Below are positions 10,988-20,749 of a stretch of DNA of 64,000 nt, one piece after another. Below the pieces are notes generated by a model. The model had not been told where the DNA came from. It made no database searches and was given only the letters and a program-made list of their open reading frames with translations. This stretch comes from Zoroaster sp. YZ-2022 (taxonomy: Eukaryota > Echinodermata > Asteroidea > Forcipulatida > Zoroasteridae), in contig CM055816.1 of assembly GCA_029582265.1 (NCBI GenBank), forward strand, positions 82,454,472-82,518,471, in the 5' to 3' direction. The translations under genes and the position numbers were made by a program. Each line of letters starts with the position of its first letter. Position 1 is the first letter of the stretch.

Positions 10988-12344
10988 CTTCGCCACAGAG
11001 GTAACTTTTACCACAATGAAAAAGTTCATCAGACTGAAAGTGGATAACTCATTCTTCTTCGTATACCAGGCATTAACGAAGAAAACTGTCCTGAAGACTA
11101 TGGGCCTTGTCCACAATGTCTTGGATACACATTCAAAGACGACCTATGGAGACATGCCAAATACAGGTGTGTGGCTAGAAAGAGTAAAGAGTTCGTAAGT
11201 GAAGAATCGGTCACTATGAAAAAATATCTCCAGATGGAGAGTGACATTCTCCCAAATAGGTGTACAAGTTCCAGTGTATATAAGATTCTTCAGAAAACTG
11301 TGCTTGCTACAATGAACAGGGATGAATATTTTCTTGTGCTAAAGAATGATCCTCTAATCCAAGAGTTTGGGAAGCAGGTACTGAAAAATCAAAGGATAGG
11401 AAACGTTTGTCTGACCAAAAAATGAGGTGTGTAGCGAGACAGCTTCAAAAGCTACGTAAGATATGTCCAACTGGAGGAATCACAATGGCTGACTTCATAA
11501 CTCCATCCCTATTTGATGTAGTTATTCAGGGAGTTGGGGAACTAGCAGGCCACAGTGAGTCAGGCTATGCTGTTGAAGAGGGTGGTGAGATAAAACATCC
11601 ATCTGTTGCAATTAAACTAGGTCATGATATAGTATGGCTTGCACGGATCAAAAGGGGACATGGAATTAGAGGGAGCAGAAAAAGCGTACACGTACAGGCG
11701 CCTTCAGCAACTCACCCTAGTTAGTTTGCTGTTGTTCAACAAAAGACGGCCAAGAGAGCTTTCTAAGGTGACCATTGATTCAGTCATCCATCGGCCAACG
11801 TGGGAACATGCACAAGTTGATGAACTGATGGACAGCATGTCTTCCCTTGAAAGAAGGTTATCAAAGACATATGATCTTCTGAAGATTGAAGGCAAACGGG
11901 GGAGAACTGTTCCAGTAATCATTCCACCAGAATGTAGAAAGTCACTTGATATGATCATCAGACACAGAGAGGAAAGTGGAATTCCTCAATCAAACAGCTA
12001 CTTGATTGCCAGAAAGACACCATGCACAGACATGGATGCAGGTCATGTTCTCCAAGACATTGTGAAGGAAGTTCAGTTGGAGAGCCCAGAGGACATCAAA
12101 GCCACAATAATGAGGAAATGTGGCAACTGTTGCTCAAGTCCTTAACTTAAAACAACACGAACTTGAATGGGTGGCTGGGCACCTTGGACATAATGTAAAG
12201 GTTCACAAAGACTTTTATCGAGTCCAAGAATTAACTCTTGAGCTGTGCAAAGTGTCTAAACTGCTACTTGCAATAGATGCAGGAGAGATGGAAAAGTGGA
12301 CAGGAAAGACACTGGACGACATCAATGTTGAAGGTCTGTATTGA
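10988..12344 (+). pseudogene. Crypton-like tyrosine recombinase with zinc-finger N-terminus
   Basis: Five overlapping frames read in order. First comes a C2H2-like finger (CPEDYGPCPQCLGYTF... WRHAKYRC, about 11080-11168). A helical region follows (MRCVARQLQKLRKI, PSVAIKLGHDI). The segment LLLFNKRRPRELSKVTIDS (about 11725) has the arginine environment of tyrosine-recombinase box I. Next is KRGRTVPVIIP, with the beta-hairpin lysine. Last are ATVAQVLNL and HLGHNVKVHKDFYR (12120-12230), carrying the second histidine motif and the putative nucleophilic tyrosine. These proteins, with GH...H...Y motifs, belong to Crypton/phage-integrase-like recombinases, which cut and join DNA through a covalent tyrosine link. 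At least four frameshifts (near 11070, 11410, 11640 and 12115) mark it as a pseudogene. The product family is well supported; the sub-family is inference. Confidence 0.65.
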
Positions 12345-12552
12345 GTATGTACATGTAATGATTCATAATTGTAAGTGAATGGAGACTATGAGCATACCTG
12401 CAAAAAAGTGTCTTGGGTATTTTTTTTCTTAAAAAAAACCCCCAAAACAGAAAAACTAAAAAGAAAACAAACAAAAATGCAATAGTTCCTTGAATCTTTT
12501 TTATGATTTGTTTCAGGATTGTTTCAAAGGGTAATGTGCCTGTTGTCTACCT

Positions 12553-12740
12553 ACAATCCCGGCCAAAATAGTTGGGACAGGTGACGATAAACATACCCTA
12601 CGCTGTCCCCGCTCTCCGCTCTCCGCTCCCCTGCTCCCCGGCTCCCCCCACCAATGTTGTTATCTCCAGCCGGAGCACAGACCGCCCAATAAGAGCCAAC
12701 ATTGTCAGGGGCGGAGGCCCAGCGAGATTGGCCGGATTGT
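12553..12740. mobile_element. ACAATCCCGGCCAAA MITE, copy 1
   Basis: 188 bp, with termini ACAATCCCGGCCAAA and TTGGCCGGATTGT. The interior is GC-rich (CTCCGCTCTCCGCTCCCC and AATGTTGTTATCTCCAGCC). The dinucleotide CT flanks it on both sides (12551-12552 and 12741-12742), an apparent 2 bp target duplication. A near-identical copy lies at 13868-14060 in the same orientation. Confidence 0.85.
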
Positions 12741-13029
12741 CTGAATTCCCTTGTGTTATAATATGTGAGCGACATGCCCATTTTATCCATGCGCTTATTG
12801 TCTGTCTTTGTGAATTTTTTGTTTTTGTTCAGTTTATTTTATTTTATTACTACAGTAGCATTATTAAGTTTTCTCTGGAGGGTGTTTGGTTTGTTTCCCA
12901 AACATGAAAATAGCGTCCAAAGGTTGAATTAAAGAAAATTATTTGGGAGAAAAATTATAATAATGATAAAATATTATTGTAGATTTTACCTAACGTTGAT
13001 AAATTATACTCTTTATACAAAAAGATACA
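12741..13029. other. No recognisable feature
   Basis: AT-rich spacer between the MITE and the tRNA-like SINE head. Confidence 0.5.
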
Positions 13030-13112
13030 AACGTTCTAATCGGGTGGGATTCGAACCTACTGATCCCGCGTTTTACAACAGGTGTCTTATCCACTGTACC
13101 ACCGTGGTATAC
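13030..13112 (-). repeat. tRNA-like SINE head
   Basis: On the minus strand the sequence contains an A box (TGGTACAGTGG) followed 35-45 bp later by a B box (GGTTCGAATCC), the internal RNA polymerase III promoter layout. Flanking sequence ACCACGGT... and CCCACCCGATTAG gives a tRNA-like outline, but the cloverleaf is imperfect, so this is a tRNA-derived SINE and not a tRNA gene. Confidence 0.65.
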
Positions 13113-13476
13113 ACCAGTTCGGTCCCATTCATATGTCGATGGATAATGTAACCACGGTTCACCACTGAACAATAAAGAAGGAGAGTCACTCCCTTCCTTT
13201 CTTTATTGGTTTCGATGGATCACCGTTGGATTTTTCGTCAAAATAACGGAATGAGGGGATGAAACCAAATTGAAGAGGCTTGTATGTTGTTTGTGTATCT
13301 TAATGTGCTTTTCGCGTTGAACACAAACTCTCTTTTGGGAACTTATGCACCAAAATGGCATGGTGAACCGTGTACGGTGCACCCTACAATAAAGTTCTGA
13401 TCATCTGTGTTTTGCGCGCAAGCGCATTGCAGCCATGCATCGTCCAAGGGTATCGAACTGGGAACGCTTGCAGGTT
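13113..13476. other. No recognisable feature
   Basis: Spacer, possibly the body of the flanking SINE. No coding frame is supportable. Confidence 0.4.
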
Positions 13477-13550
13477 GCCACGGTGGTCTAGTGGTTAAGA
13501 CATCTGATCTGAAATGCGGAGATCGTATTTTCGAATCCCAACCAAGTAGA
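13477..13550 (+). repeat. tRNA-like SINE head
   Basis: GCCACGGTGGTCTAGTGGTT is a good tRNA 5' half with A box, and TTTTCGAATCCCAACC about 40 bp later is a B box with one change from the consensus GTTCGAATCC. Acceptor-stem pairing is poor. It is read as a tRNA-derived SINE or tRNA pseudogene in the opposite orientation to the copy at 13030. Confidence 0.65.
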
Positions 13551-13867
13551 AAGTTTATGTATTTTTCTCCGCAACACCGACAATAATATTACTTTTATTT
13601 ATTTATTGTTTATTTTATTTTTGGATAATTATTTTTTGATTATTGGATGATGATTTTGAGGAGGAGAGTGACGAAGATGATGAGGATAATGAGGATGAGG
13701 ATGACGTCCAGCGTCACCTACATCATTAGCATCATCATCATCACGAGATGATCACCAACACCATCACTTGCCTTGTCCCTTAATGTATTGTCCTTGAGAC
13801 AAAGACAAAGACTGCGGTTTGCCCGCGTCTGGTCACGGCTCCGTAGATAAACTAAGAGAAAATTCAG

Positions 13868-14060
13868 ACAATCCCGGCCAAAATAGTTGGGACAGGTGAC
13901 AATAAACATACCCTACGCTGTCCCCGCTCTCCGCTCTCCGCTCCCCTGCTCCCCGGCTCCCCCCACCAATGTTGTTATCTCCAGCCGGAGCACAGACCGC
14001 CCAATAAGAGCCAACATTGTCAGGGGGCCGGGGGGCCCAGCGAGATTTGGCCGGGATTGT
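13868..14060. mobile_element. ACAATCCCGGCCAAA MITE, copy 2
   Basis: 193 bp, nearly identical to copy 1, with complete termini ACAATCCCGGCCAAA and TTTGGCCGGGATTGT. The dinucleotide AG flanks both sides (13866-13867 and 14061-14062). A short GGGGGCCGGGGGG tract near the right end differs in length between the copies. Confidence 0.85.
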
Positions 14061-14119
14061 AGCCAACATGTTTACCTACTTTCTCACTTGTGTGTTATGA
14101 GCCGATGTATATATGAAAT

Positions 14120-14619
14120 NNNNNNNNNNNNNNNNNNNNNNNNNNNNNNNNNNNNNNNNNNNNNNNNNNNNNNNNNNNNNNNNNNNNNNNNNNNNNNNNN
14201 NNNNNNNNNNNNNNNNNNNNNNNNNNNNNNNNNNNNNNNNNNNNNNNNNNNNNNNNNNNNNNNNNNNNNNNNNNNNNNNNNNNNNNNNNNNNNNNNNNNN
14301 NNNNNNNNNNNNNNNNNNNNNNNNNNNNNNNNNNNNNNNNNNNNNNNNNNNNNNNNNNNNNNNNNNNNNNNNNNNNNNNNNNNNNNNNNNNNNNNNNNNN
14401 NNNNNNNNNNNNNNNNNNNNNNNNNNNNNNNNNNNNNNNNNNNNNNNNNNNNNNNNNNNNNNNNNNNNNNNNNNNNNNNNNNNNNNNNNNNNNNNNNNNN
14501 NNNNNNNNNNNNNNNNNNNNNNNNNNNNNNNNNNNNNNNNNNNNNNNNNNNNNNNNNNNNNNNNNNNNNNNNNNNNNNNNNNNNNNNNNNNNNNNNNNNN
14601 NNNNNNNNNNNNNNNNNNN
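14120..14619. other. Assembly gap (500 N)
   Basis: Exactly 500 undetermined bases, a round number typical of an arbitrary-length scaffold gap. Real distance is unknown, and the P-element-like fragment to the right may extend into it. Confidence 0.99.
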
Positions 14620-15062
14620 TGGAGCTTGCTTAATACCAGGACATGATGCCAGCTTGACACAATGTCAAACCAGTGATTCATGATCTCAAGGAACCATGCT
14701 GTAGTGAGATTTTTGGTGCTTCTCCCTGGCACTAACTGAATGGTTTAAGAGGCTAATGGCATTTCATACTTTCATTTTCTCGAAGTGAGAAGGTGTTAGG
14801 ATGGCATGGATGAGTTATGGGTGAGTTGTTTAACTCATTGTCATCTTGGAAGCTAGCCAGATCTTTTACTGCAGTGATACTTGCATGGCTAGATGGAAGC
14901 TTGAATTCTTTAACAACATCAGGGTCCATTGTGAGCACATGACCCCTGACGAGGGCAGCCTTCACATTGTTAATGAGATGTGGAACATCATCTGAGAAAT
15001 AAAGCCACTTCTTTGGATCTGAGGGGTGTTTAATCTTATTAATTGTTTACAGATTTCAGTAT
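14620..15062 (-). pseudogene. P-element / THAP9-like transposase, C-terminal region
   Basis: Reading the minus strand from 15062, one frame gives KHPSDPKKWLYFSDDVPHLI, then NNVKAALVRGHVLTMD and KEFKLPSSHASITAVKDLASFQ. After a break another frame reads LTTAWFLEIMNHWFD (about 14710-14665) up to the gap. In P-element transposases and their domesticated relative THAP9, the order D-x-P-H-L-I-K-N-x-R followed by a helical segment and L-T-A-x-W-F belongs to the C-terminal half of the catalytic and GTP-binding region. Stops between the pieces mark it as decayed. It is truncated by the assembly gap. Confidence 0.75.
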
Positions 15063-15067
15063 CTTGT

Positions 15068-15412
15068 AAATAAATAATAATAATAATAATAATGTGTGGA
15101 TTTATATAGCGCACGTATCCACCAACTAAGTGGTGCTCAAGGCGCATTATATTATTATCCCTGCTCATAAGGCTCATAAGGCTCATAAATCATTCCTGAA
15201 ACCATCTCAGCTCCCTGGGGAGTATACAGCTCAATTGCTGCCATTTCTAGCGCATATAGAGCAAACCAACTCTGCCTTCACAGGTACCCATTTAACCCCT
15301 GGGTGGAGAGAAGCAATTATGATTAAGTGTCTTGCTCAAGGACACAAGTGTCACGGCCGTGATTCGAACCCACATTATGTTGCTAACACCAGAACTTGAA
15401 TCCGGTAAAGAC
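15068..15412 (-). repeat. SINE-like repeat with TATATAGCGC box
   Basis: An AAT microsatellite is followed by TTTATATAGCGCACGTATCC and GTGGTGCTCAAGGCGC. The far end on the minus strand has GGGTTCGAATCACGGCC, a polymerase III B box. The same left part recurs at 19915-19980. The layout fits a tRNA-related SINE running right to left and ending in the AAT tail. Confidence 0.65.
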
Positions 15413-15441
15413 GTTTAAAGGAGTGAAATTCATTAACATTC

Positions 15442-15975
15442 TACGAGCAGACAGCTGGGACCTCCATGGGATCTCCTTTATCCCCGGTCCTTGCTGATAT
15501 TTTCATGGAAGAGTTTGAAAACTCTTCCCTCAACACCGCCGACCTCCAACCCAAGCTGTGGCTCCGATACGTGGATGATACCTTTGTGGTTTGGCCACAC
15601 GGCAGAGACACACTCCAGGATTTTCTACAACATCTAAACCAGCAACACCCGAGCATCAAGTTCACCATGGAAACGGAAGAAGATGACAAGATCGCGTTCC
15701 TTGATGTTGGCATTTCCAGAAACCCAGACGGCTCCCTACACCACAACGTCTACAGAAAGCCCACGCACACAGATCGGTACCTGAACCAGCGCTCCTTCCA
15801 TCATCCAAGCATCAAGTCATCGGTCAACCGTACGCTCGCACAACGCGCCTACAACATTTGTGACAAGGACAGCCTTCCCAAGGAACTACAGCACATCCGA
15901 ACTACCCTCAAACGCAACGGTTACAATCACAACAAGATCAGCACAGCGAAGCCGGTTCCAAACTCCAAAAGCAAG
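15442..15975 (+). pseudogene. Penelope-like reverse transcriptase, palm and thumb
   Basis: TSMGSPLSPVLADIFMEEFE is the RT motif B region of Penelope-like elements, and RYVDDTFVVW (about 15566) is motif C with the two catalytic aspartates. IAFLDVGISRNPDGSL and VYRKPTHTDRYLN are the thumb-side motifs typical of the group. The enzyme primes on chromosomal ends or nicks and shows kinship with telomerase RT. The frame has no stop up to 15975, but its N-terminal third is absent. A GTAAGT immediately follows at 15976 (see findings). Confidence 0.85.
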
Positions 15976-16012
15976 GTAAGTGATCTAACCCTCTGCTTGT
16001 CTCCCCTATCTA

Positions 16013-16516
16013 GGTTCGACGTCTCACAAACTACAACGCATCCTCCGACAAGCAGGCATCGATGTGTTCCACTCAGCCCCCAGCAAACTCCAAGGACTTC
16101 TACATACCCACAAGGACAAACCGGACCCAAACAACAGAGCGGGAGTCTACCGGATCCCCTGTGAGTGCGGTAAGGTGTACATCGGCGAAACAAAACGCAA
16201 CCTCCCCATCAGATTGAAGGAACACCGAGCACACGGCCGCAGAGGAGATTTCGAGAAGTCCGCCATCGTCAAGCACTCGCACATCAAGGACCACCAAATC
16301 GACTGGCAGGCAGCCCAACTCATCACACCCATCGACGCATGGCACCCCAGACGCATCAGAGAGGCCACCGAGATCGTCAAACACGACACTGTGCCACAGG
16401 ACATCGGTTTCTTCATCAGCGACATTTGGCGACCTATACTACAGACTGAAGGATCTTCTATATCCAAAGTCCATAACCCACCGGCACCCCAGACTGAGGG
16501 ATCCCCTATATCCTAA
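16013..16516 (+). pseudogene. Penelope-like GIY-YIG endonuclease domain
   Basis: The frame reads KLQRILRQAGIDVFHSAPSK and then the GIY-YIG nuclease core AGVYRIPCECGKVYIGETKR, in which GVY and YIG are the signature. LPIRLKEHR follows with the conserved arginine, then HIKDHQIDWQAAQLI and RRIREATEI with a conserved glutamate. A cysteine pair (CEC) lies between GVY and YIG, as usual for the family. The domain makes the nick used for target-primed reverse transcription. It is out of frame with the RT by one base even if the putative intron is removed, so the copy is probably inactive. Confidence 0.85.
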
Positions 16517-16720
16517 GTCAACCACCCTCCTTCCCCTCTGCTTGTTAACAACTGATTCAGTTCAGTGAGCACACACTCCTCTCCCCCAACCCCTAGGATC
16601 CTAGTCTCATAGTCTCAGTTTCCCGCCTGCGCGCCTCAACGAACTAATCCTCCAGCATCCATTCATGGGATGATCCTCCAGCAGCCTACTTAAGCAGCAG
16701 CATTTTCCAGAGTCCGGCAT

Positions 16721-16775
16721 TCTCCTGAGGACGATCAGAGCATACTGATCGAAACGTCGAGTTGTACCCCCAGTT
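16721..16775 (+). ncRNA. Hammerhead-like ribozyme motif at the Penelope-like terminus
   Basis: CTGAGGA (16725-16731, matching the CUGANGA box) is followed by a hairpin GATCAG-AGCATA-CTGATC and then GAAAC and GTC. This is the order of a hammerhead core with an extremely short stem III. One extra C sits between the CUGANGA box and the stem, and stem I is only about 3 bp (CTC/GAG), so self-cleavage is uncertain. Hammerhead motifs are an established feature of Penelope-like termini. Confidence 0.5.
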
Positions 16776-16841
16776 CTTTTCAGAACTAATTACTACTCAA
16801 TTGAGATTCCACATGGTGTCACCGCAATTAGTCTTACTTAT
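16729..16841 (+). repeat. Penelope-like terminal repeat, copy A
   Basis: 113 bp from GGACGATCAGAGCATACTG to GCAATTAGTCTTACTTAT. It is shared with 17519-17631 (same strand) and 20521-20623 (opposite strand, lacking the first bases). Confidence 0.85.
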
Positions 16842-17518
16842 CATCCTCACCATGCAAAGCTACAAGTTTTACCTAACATTTTCTATTGTTTCACATTGTA
16901 ATAAAGCATGTATAAGGGCGTGTTACACAAAAGTAGCTCTGGCTACTTCAGACTCATTTTGTAAGATTGGGTCACATTTAAATAGCGCCAAATCCATTAT
17001 AAACATACTCCCGGTGCTTTACAAAACTACAGGCTAAAATATAAAAAGAAAAATGTAAAATGTGACCTGCTCTGCGAAAATTATTCACAAGTCACAAATT
17101 TGAAAAATTGAGATTTCTATGTGGCTGGAAAGAGTACATTATCAGTTTTAATGTGGTATGTTAGAGGTGTGTGATGTATTGCATTATGGAGATATGCCAT
17201 TTTTAATAATCAATAATTTGCAAAATTAACACAATTGAATTCTTAGGAAAACAAGCATTCAAAAGGAAAACAAATGACAGAAATGAAACAACCTTCTCAA
17301 ACAAAATCATTGATTTTAATATTTTATTGAAGTATTAAAGCCACATAGACATCTAAATTTTTAAAATTTGCAGCTTGTGACTCATTTTCACAGAGTGGGT
17401 CACAAAATCATCTACACCAAATATGGGATGGCTAATACGTTTTATCGTAATATACTTTTTCAAATTACAGCTGTGCACAGTATTAAGCAGCGTGATGGAA
17501 AAAAAGTATCACATCACA
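16842..17518. other. No recognisable gene
   Basis: AT-rich spacer between two copies of the terminal repeat. Confidence 0.5.
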
Positions 17519-17631
17519 GGACGATCAGAGCATACTGATCGAAACGTCGAGTTGTACCCCCAGTTCTTTTCAGAACTAATTACTACTCAATTGAGATTCC
17601 ACATGGTGTCACCGCAATTAGTCTTACTTAT
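17519..17631 (+). repeat. Penelope-like terminal repeat, copy B
   Basis: Identical or nearly identical to copy A over 113 bp, but the sequence in front (ATCACATCACA) replaces CTGA. Only part of the hammerhead-like core is therefore present. No Penelope-like coding sequence adjoins it. Confidence 0.85.
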
Positions 17632-19292
17632 ATCAGTCTGTTTCTCTGTATTATCAAAATGATCACTTCCGCTCAGTCAAGTCAATAGAATTGTTGAGGT
17701 CAATTTTACCTTTAAGCTTCCAGATGAGGGAGGTTTATTAATTTGTTTTTCTATTATTATTTGTAGGGCTTTATTAAAGATACATCACCTGATTTGTTGC
17801 CAATTGTTGGGATAGAGTGCTTGAAGGTACTGATCTGATTAGACCTATACATGTGGATTCAACCCAGTGTTTTATAAATCGTGTTTTTGCAATTTACTAC
17901 TTAAGGATTCAAATTGATATGATTTTTAATGATGAATAAAAGTTCTAACTTACAGTAATTTAAAAAAATTGTCTGTGTTATTGACTTGTGTTTTGTGGTG
18001 ATTTACAAGTATTTGGGGATGCTTTAAAGACTAATGAGGTTTTATATTATTTGTATTTATTATAATAACTGTTAACAAAGGCTTACGTAGCGCAAGTAAC
18101 CAAAGAAAAATATTGATGAGCTGAAATAAAGATATTTTGAAGTGTTATCTGAAAGAACCAAGGTCTGGTTGTTTGGTAGACTGTTTCATGTGCATTTTTC
18201 CATTGGATAATGCTCAAGATGTGGTTTATCATAATCATGAATATGATTAAATAATATTTGTTATTGACATAACGTGGAAATAAATCCAACTTTTTAAACC
18301 TAAATAATATAAAACAAAGAATATTCTACCAATTTTGACGAATAAAAACAAAAATCCACATCAAGTTCTTGTACAAAGAGGATATTTTGTGAAGGTTCCG
18401 GAATTAAGACACCTTGCCCTCCCAACTTGAAGATTTTGCCATTCCACATAATGAGAAAAAGATACATTCTATCAAGAAATTGTGCAGAAATATGCATCAA
18501 AGTGACCTTTAATTGACCGTTAAAAATACGGACAAGTACGTATTCGTGTCCTTTCACATAGAATGTGGCATAGAGTGTGGCAAATTAGTATAAAAAAAAA
18601 TACCCAGAATATGTTATATGCAGTTCAAAGTTCACAGTGGGTCAAACCACATAATAACCACGACCACATTATAACAAAAACAACGAAGTGAGCAAAATCA
18701 TTTGGCCAATCCACATATTAACCACTTTTTGGTTATTATGTGGGCAATTTGAGATTTTGCCCATCCACAAAATGAATTCCTCAACTACACGCCTTATGGA
18801 AATGGAAAGGCATCACCACCACCACCACCACCATCATCATACTTTTCAGAAGTGACAGTTTCAATAAAGATTATCAAGGAGTAATTTAAATCACTTAAAA
18901 TATATTCTCAAGAATACCACACATTGATGATGGGCAGACCCCATACTTCAGAAACTAACTGTAATTGAAGACACGTGAAGTGGGGGGGGGGGGGGGGCAT
19001 CTCGTTTTTCCCCCCTCATCTTCTCCAAAAACCCATTAAGAATGCAAAAGGAAGGGATAACAGATAAAATGCCTCCAACTTGGTCTTCATGTGTCAATGG
19101 AAGCCTTCTTGAAAAAAGGGCGGCCATCTTGGAAAATACTGCCTGGCAGGATCTAAAATAATAAAATAAAAAAGTTGCCGCCTCCTCATTTTGAAAAAAG
19201 GCATGACACTAAACATTTTTATTATTTTCTTCTTTGCCTAATGCAAAGATGCAGAAAAGATGACACAGGGTTAATAATCATTATAATTACAG
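17632..19292. other. No recognisable gene; simple repeats
   Basis: Includes a CCACATAATAACCA / TGGTTATTATGTGG inverted pair (about 18648 and 18729), a CAC/CAT triplet tract near 18815-18840 and a poly-G tract near 18982-18997. No protein-like frame could be supported. Confidence 0.5.
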
Positions 19293-19435
19293 ATGAATTT
19301 TCAAGTAAACCATGAACTGAACACGTTTTATTCAGGAAACCAGTTACTGGCAAGAAAATTACGTGAACAGTGTGCAGAGGAGTTGTTGCAAAATGGGTTG
19401 AAATATATTGAGCAGTTCCAAGTACAAATTGGAGG
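19293..19435 (+). CDS. Putative exon a of an unrecognised gene
   Basis: After an acceptor (TTACAG|ATGAAT) the frame reads MNFQVNHELNTFYSGNQLLA, RKLREQCAEELLQNGLKYIE and QFQVQIGG, ending at a donor (GGAG|GTAAGG). The alternation of polar and hydrophobic residues looks coding. I do not recognise the family. Three other exon-like segments follow on the same strand within 2.3 kb. Confidence 0.4.
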
Positions 19436-19751
19436 TAAGGGCAAGTTGGGGTGTGTTTGGGTATGGTTCACCCACCCATCACCCAATAAATTTACGAGTT
19501 CAAACTCTCATCAAATGAATCTCGAAGCAGTGCAATCAAAATCTATTTGCCTGAAACATCAAGACAATAAATTGGTTTTGATATTTTTTTCCCATTTGGC
19601 TTTTGAAAATCCTCCAGTATAACGTCCAAAATTTATGTAACTGGTTTTACAAAATGATTGCATTCAGCCGGAAAAAGTCAGTACAAAAAGTTCATGTCTT
19701 TATAAGCTACGTGTAATGGGTGGAATCCCAAAAATAAAACGGCGTTTTTAG

Positions 19752-19914
19752 GGAAAAATATGCTGAAGACGTAACTCTTGGTATAGCAGTGGGTGACAAG
19801 GCTGCAGATACTTGGACTACCACTGAATACCTTCAAAAGGCCCTCAAAGTAGAGGTTGATCATATGCTGGACAAAAACAGAAGGACCTGGTCAAGTCTTC
19901 TGCAGATTGCTGCA
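19752..19914 (+). CDS. Putative exon b of the same unrecognised gene
   Basis: Following TTTTTAG, the frame reads KYAEDVTLGIAVGDKAADTW, TTTEYLQKALKVEVDHMLDK and NRRTWSSLLQIAA, without a stop, until a SINE-like repeat interrupts at 19915. Composition and amphipathic pattern look coding. Its splice phase does not join directly to the exon ending at 19435, so an exon or a base is missing. Confidence 0.35.
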
Positions 19915-19985
19915 CTAATAATAATAATGTGTGGACTTATATAGCGCACGTATCCACCAACTAAGTGGTGCTCAAGGCGCTGTAA
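19915..19985 (-). repeat. SINE-like repeat, second copy (partial)
   Basis: AATAATAATGTGTGG, TTATATAGCGCACGTATCC and GTGGTGCTCAAGGCGC match the element at 15068-15412. It is truncated after the GGCGC box and breaks an exon-like frame. Confidence 0.8.
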
Positions 19986-20520
19986 TAAACTAGCCACTGT
20001 AATAAACAGGCCCATTTGTAAGAAGAATTTTTATTTTGACTTCTTTGCTCTTCAAATTTTCTGGGAGGTTTTGCTTACATGAATGATATCGTAATTTATT
20101 TCTCCTAAATAATGTATCACCTTGATGAATTTTTTCCTATTTTAAATTAATTATTAACCTGTTAATAGTGATGTGAAAGGGCACTTTTTTTTACATTAAT
20201 CTTGTCTGTCAGAGTTCAGTAAAATATGTGCAGCCTTTTCCCCAACACCTTTGTAATGCAGGACTTCCTGTTCCGTGGCATATTTCATCAGCTCTTCTTT
20301 CCTTTGAAGACGTTGAAATAATCTGCCTCGCTTGAAAGATCAATCTACATCCTATGGTCTGTGGATGGCCTCCCAGCATCAGAAACCTTGGGCAGCAGCT
20401 TTGTGCCGAACCATTTTGTATATTTGTTGCCTCAAGAAGGTCAGTACAAATACATTTCACTGTACATGTATTGATTTAAAATAATGAAAAACTTGTAATA
20501 ATGTAAAACTTGTAATAATG

Positions 20521-20623
20521 TAAGTAAGACTAATTGCGGTAACACCATGTGGCATCTCAATTGAGTAGTAATTAGTTCTGAAAAGAACTGGAGGTACAAC
20601 TCGACGTTTCGATCAGTATGCTC
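20521..20623 (-). repeat. Penelope-like terminal repeat, copy C (truncated)
   Basis: Reverse complement of copies A and B, from the ATAAGTAAGACTAATTGC end to GATCAGTATGCTC. It lacks the GGACGATCA start and is therefore 5'-truncated within the hairpin. Confidence 0.8.
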
Positions 20624-20663
20624 TTGTAATAATGTAAAACTTGTAAAATTCATAACTTCACAG

Positions 20664-20749
20664 ATACGGTATATTCAGTTCCTACAGCATGTTCCAATGC
20701 TCAACAAGCCAAAAAGCGGAGCTTGCCAACACTTTTCGACTTCTTCACG
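20664..20749 (+). CDS. Putative exon c of the same unrecognised gene
   Basis: Between TTCACAG and a GTGTGT donor, the frame reads DTVYSVPTACSNAQQAKKRS and LPTLFDFFT. The LFDFF end resembles the hydrophobic core of a PCNA-interacting peptide but lacks the leading glutamine. Assignment remains open. Confidence 0.3.

Larger units (their letters stand above)
15430..16841 (+). mobile_element. Penelope-like element, 5'-truncated
   Basis: Reverse transcriptase (15442-15975), GIY-YIG endonuclease (16013-16516), a non-coding tail and a terminal repeat (16729-16841) follow in the canonical order of Penelope-like elements. The finger domain and N-terminus are missing at the left. Confidence 0.85.

Noticed and set aside
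12572..12907. Open frame through MITE copy 1 and its twin at 13887
   Set aside because: The same peptide occurs in both MITE copies because the element is repeated; the frame is Pro/Ser low-complexity and ends arbitrarily in flanking DNA.
13477..13550. Functional tRNA gene
   Set aside because: A and B boxes are present, but acceptor-stem and T-arm pairing are poor and the B box has a mismatch, so a SINE head is likelier.
13887..14732. Long open frames across 14120-14619
   Set aside because: They are produced by the run of N and have no sequence content.
18640..18780. CCACATAATAACCA / TGGTTATTATGTGG pair as a transposon end
   Set aside because: Arms are only about 14 bp and no target duplication or consistent interior could be seen.
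20209..20460. 83-codon minus-strand frame, or its plus-strand counterpart, as a gene
   Set aside because: Both strands have partly protein-like stretches, but with internal stops and no consistent frame. Neither could be preferred.
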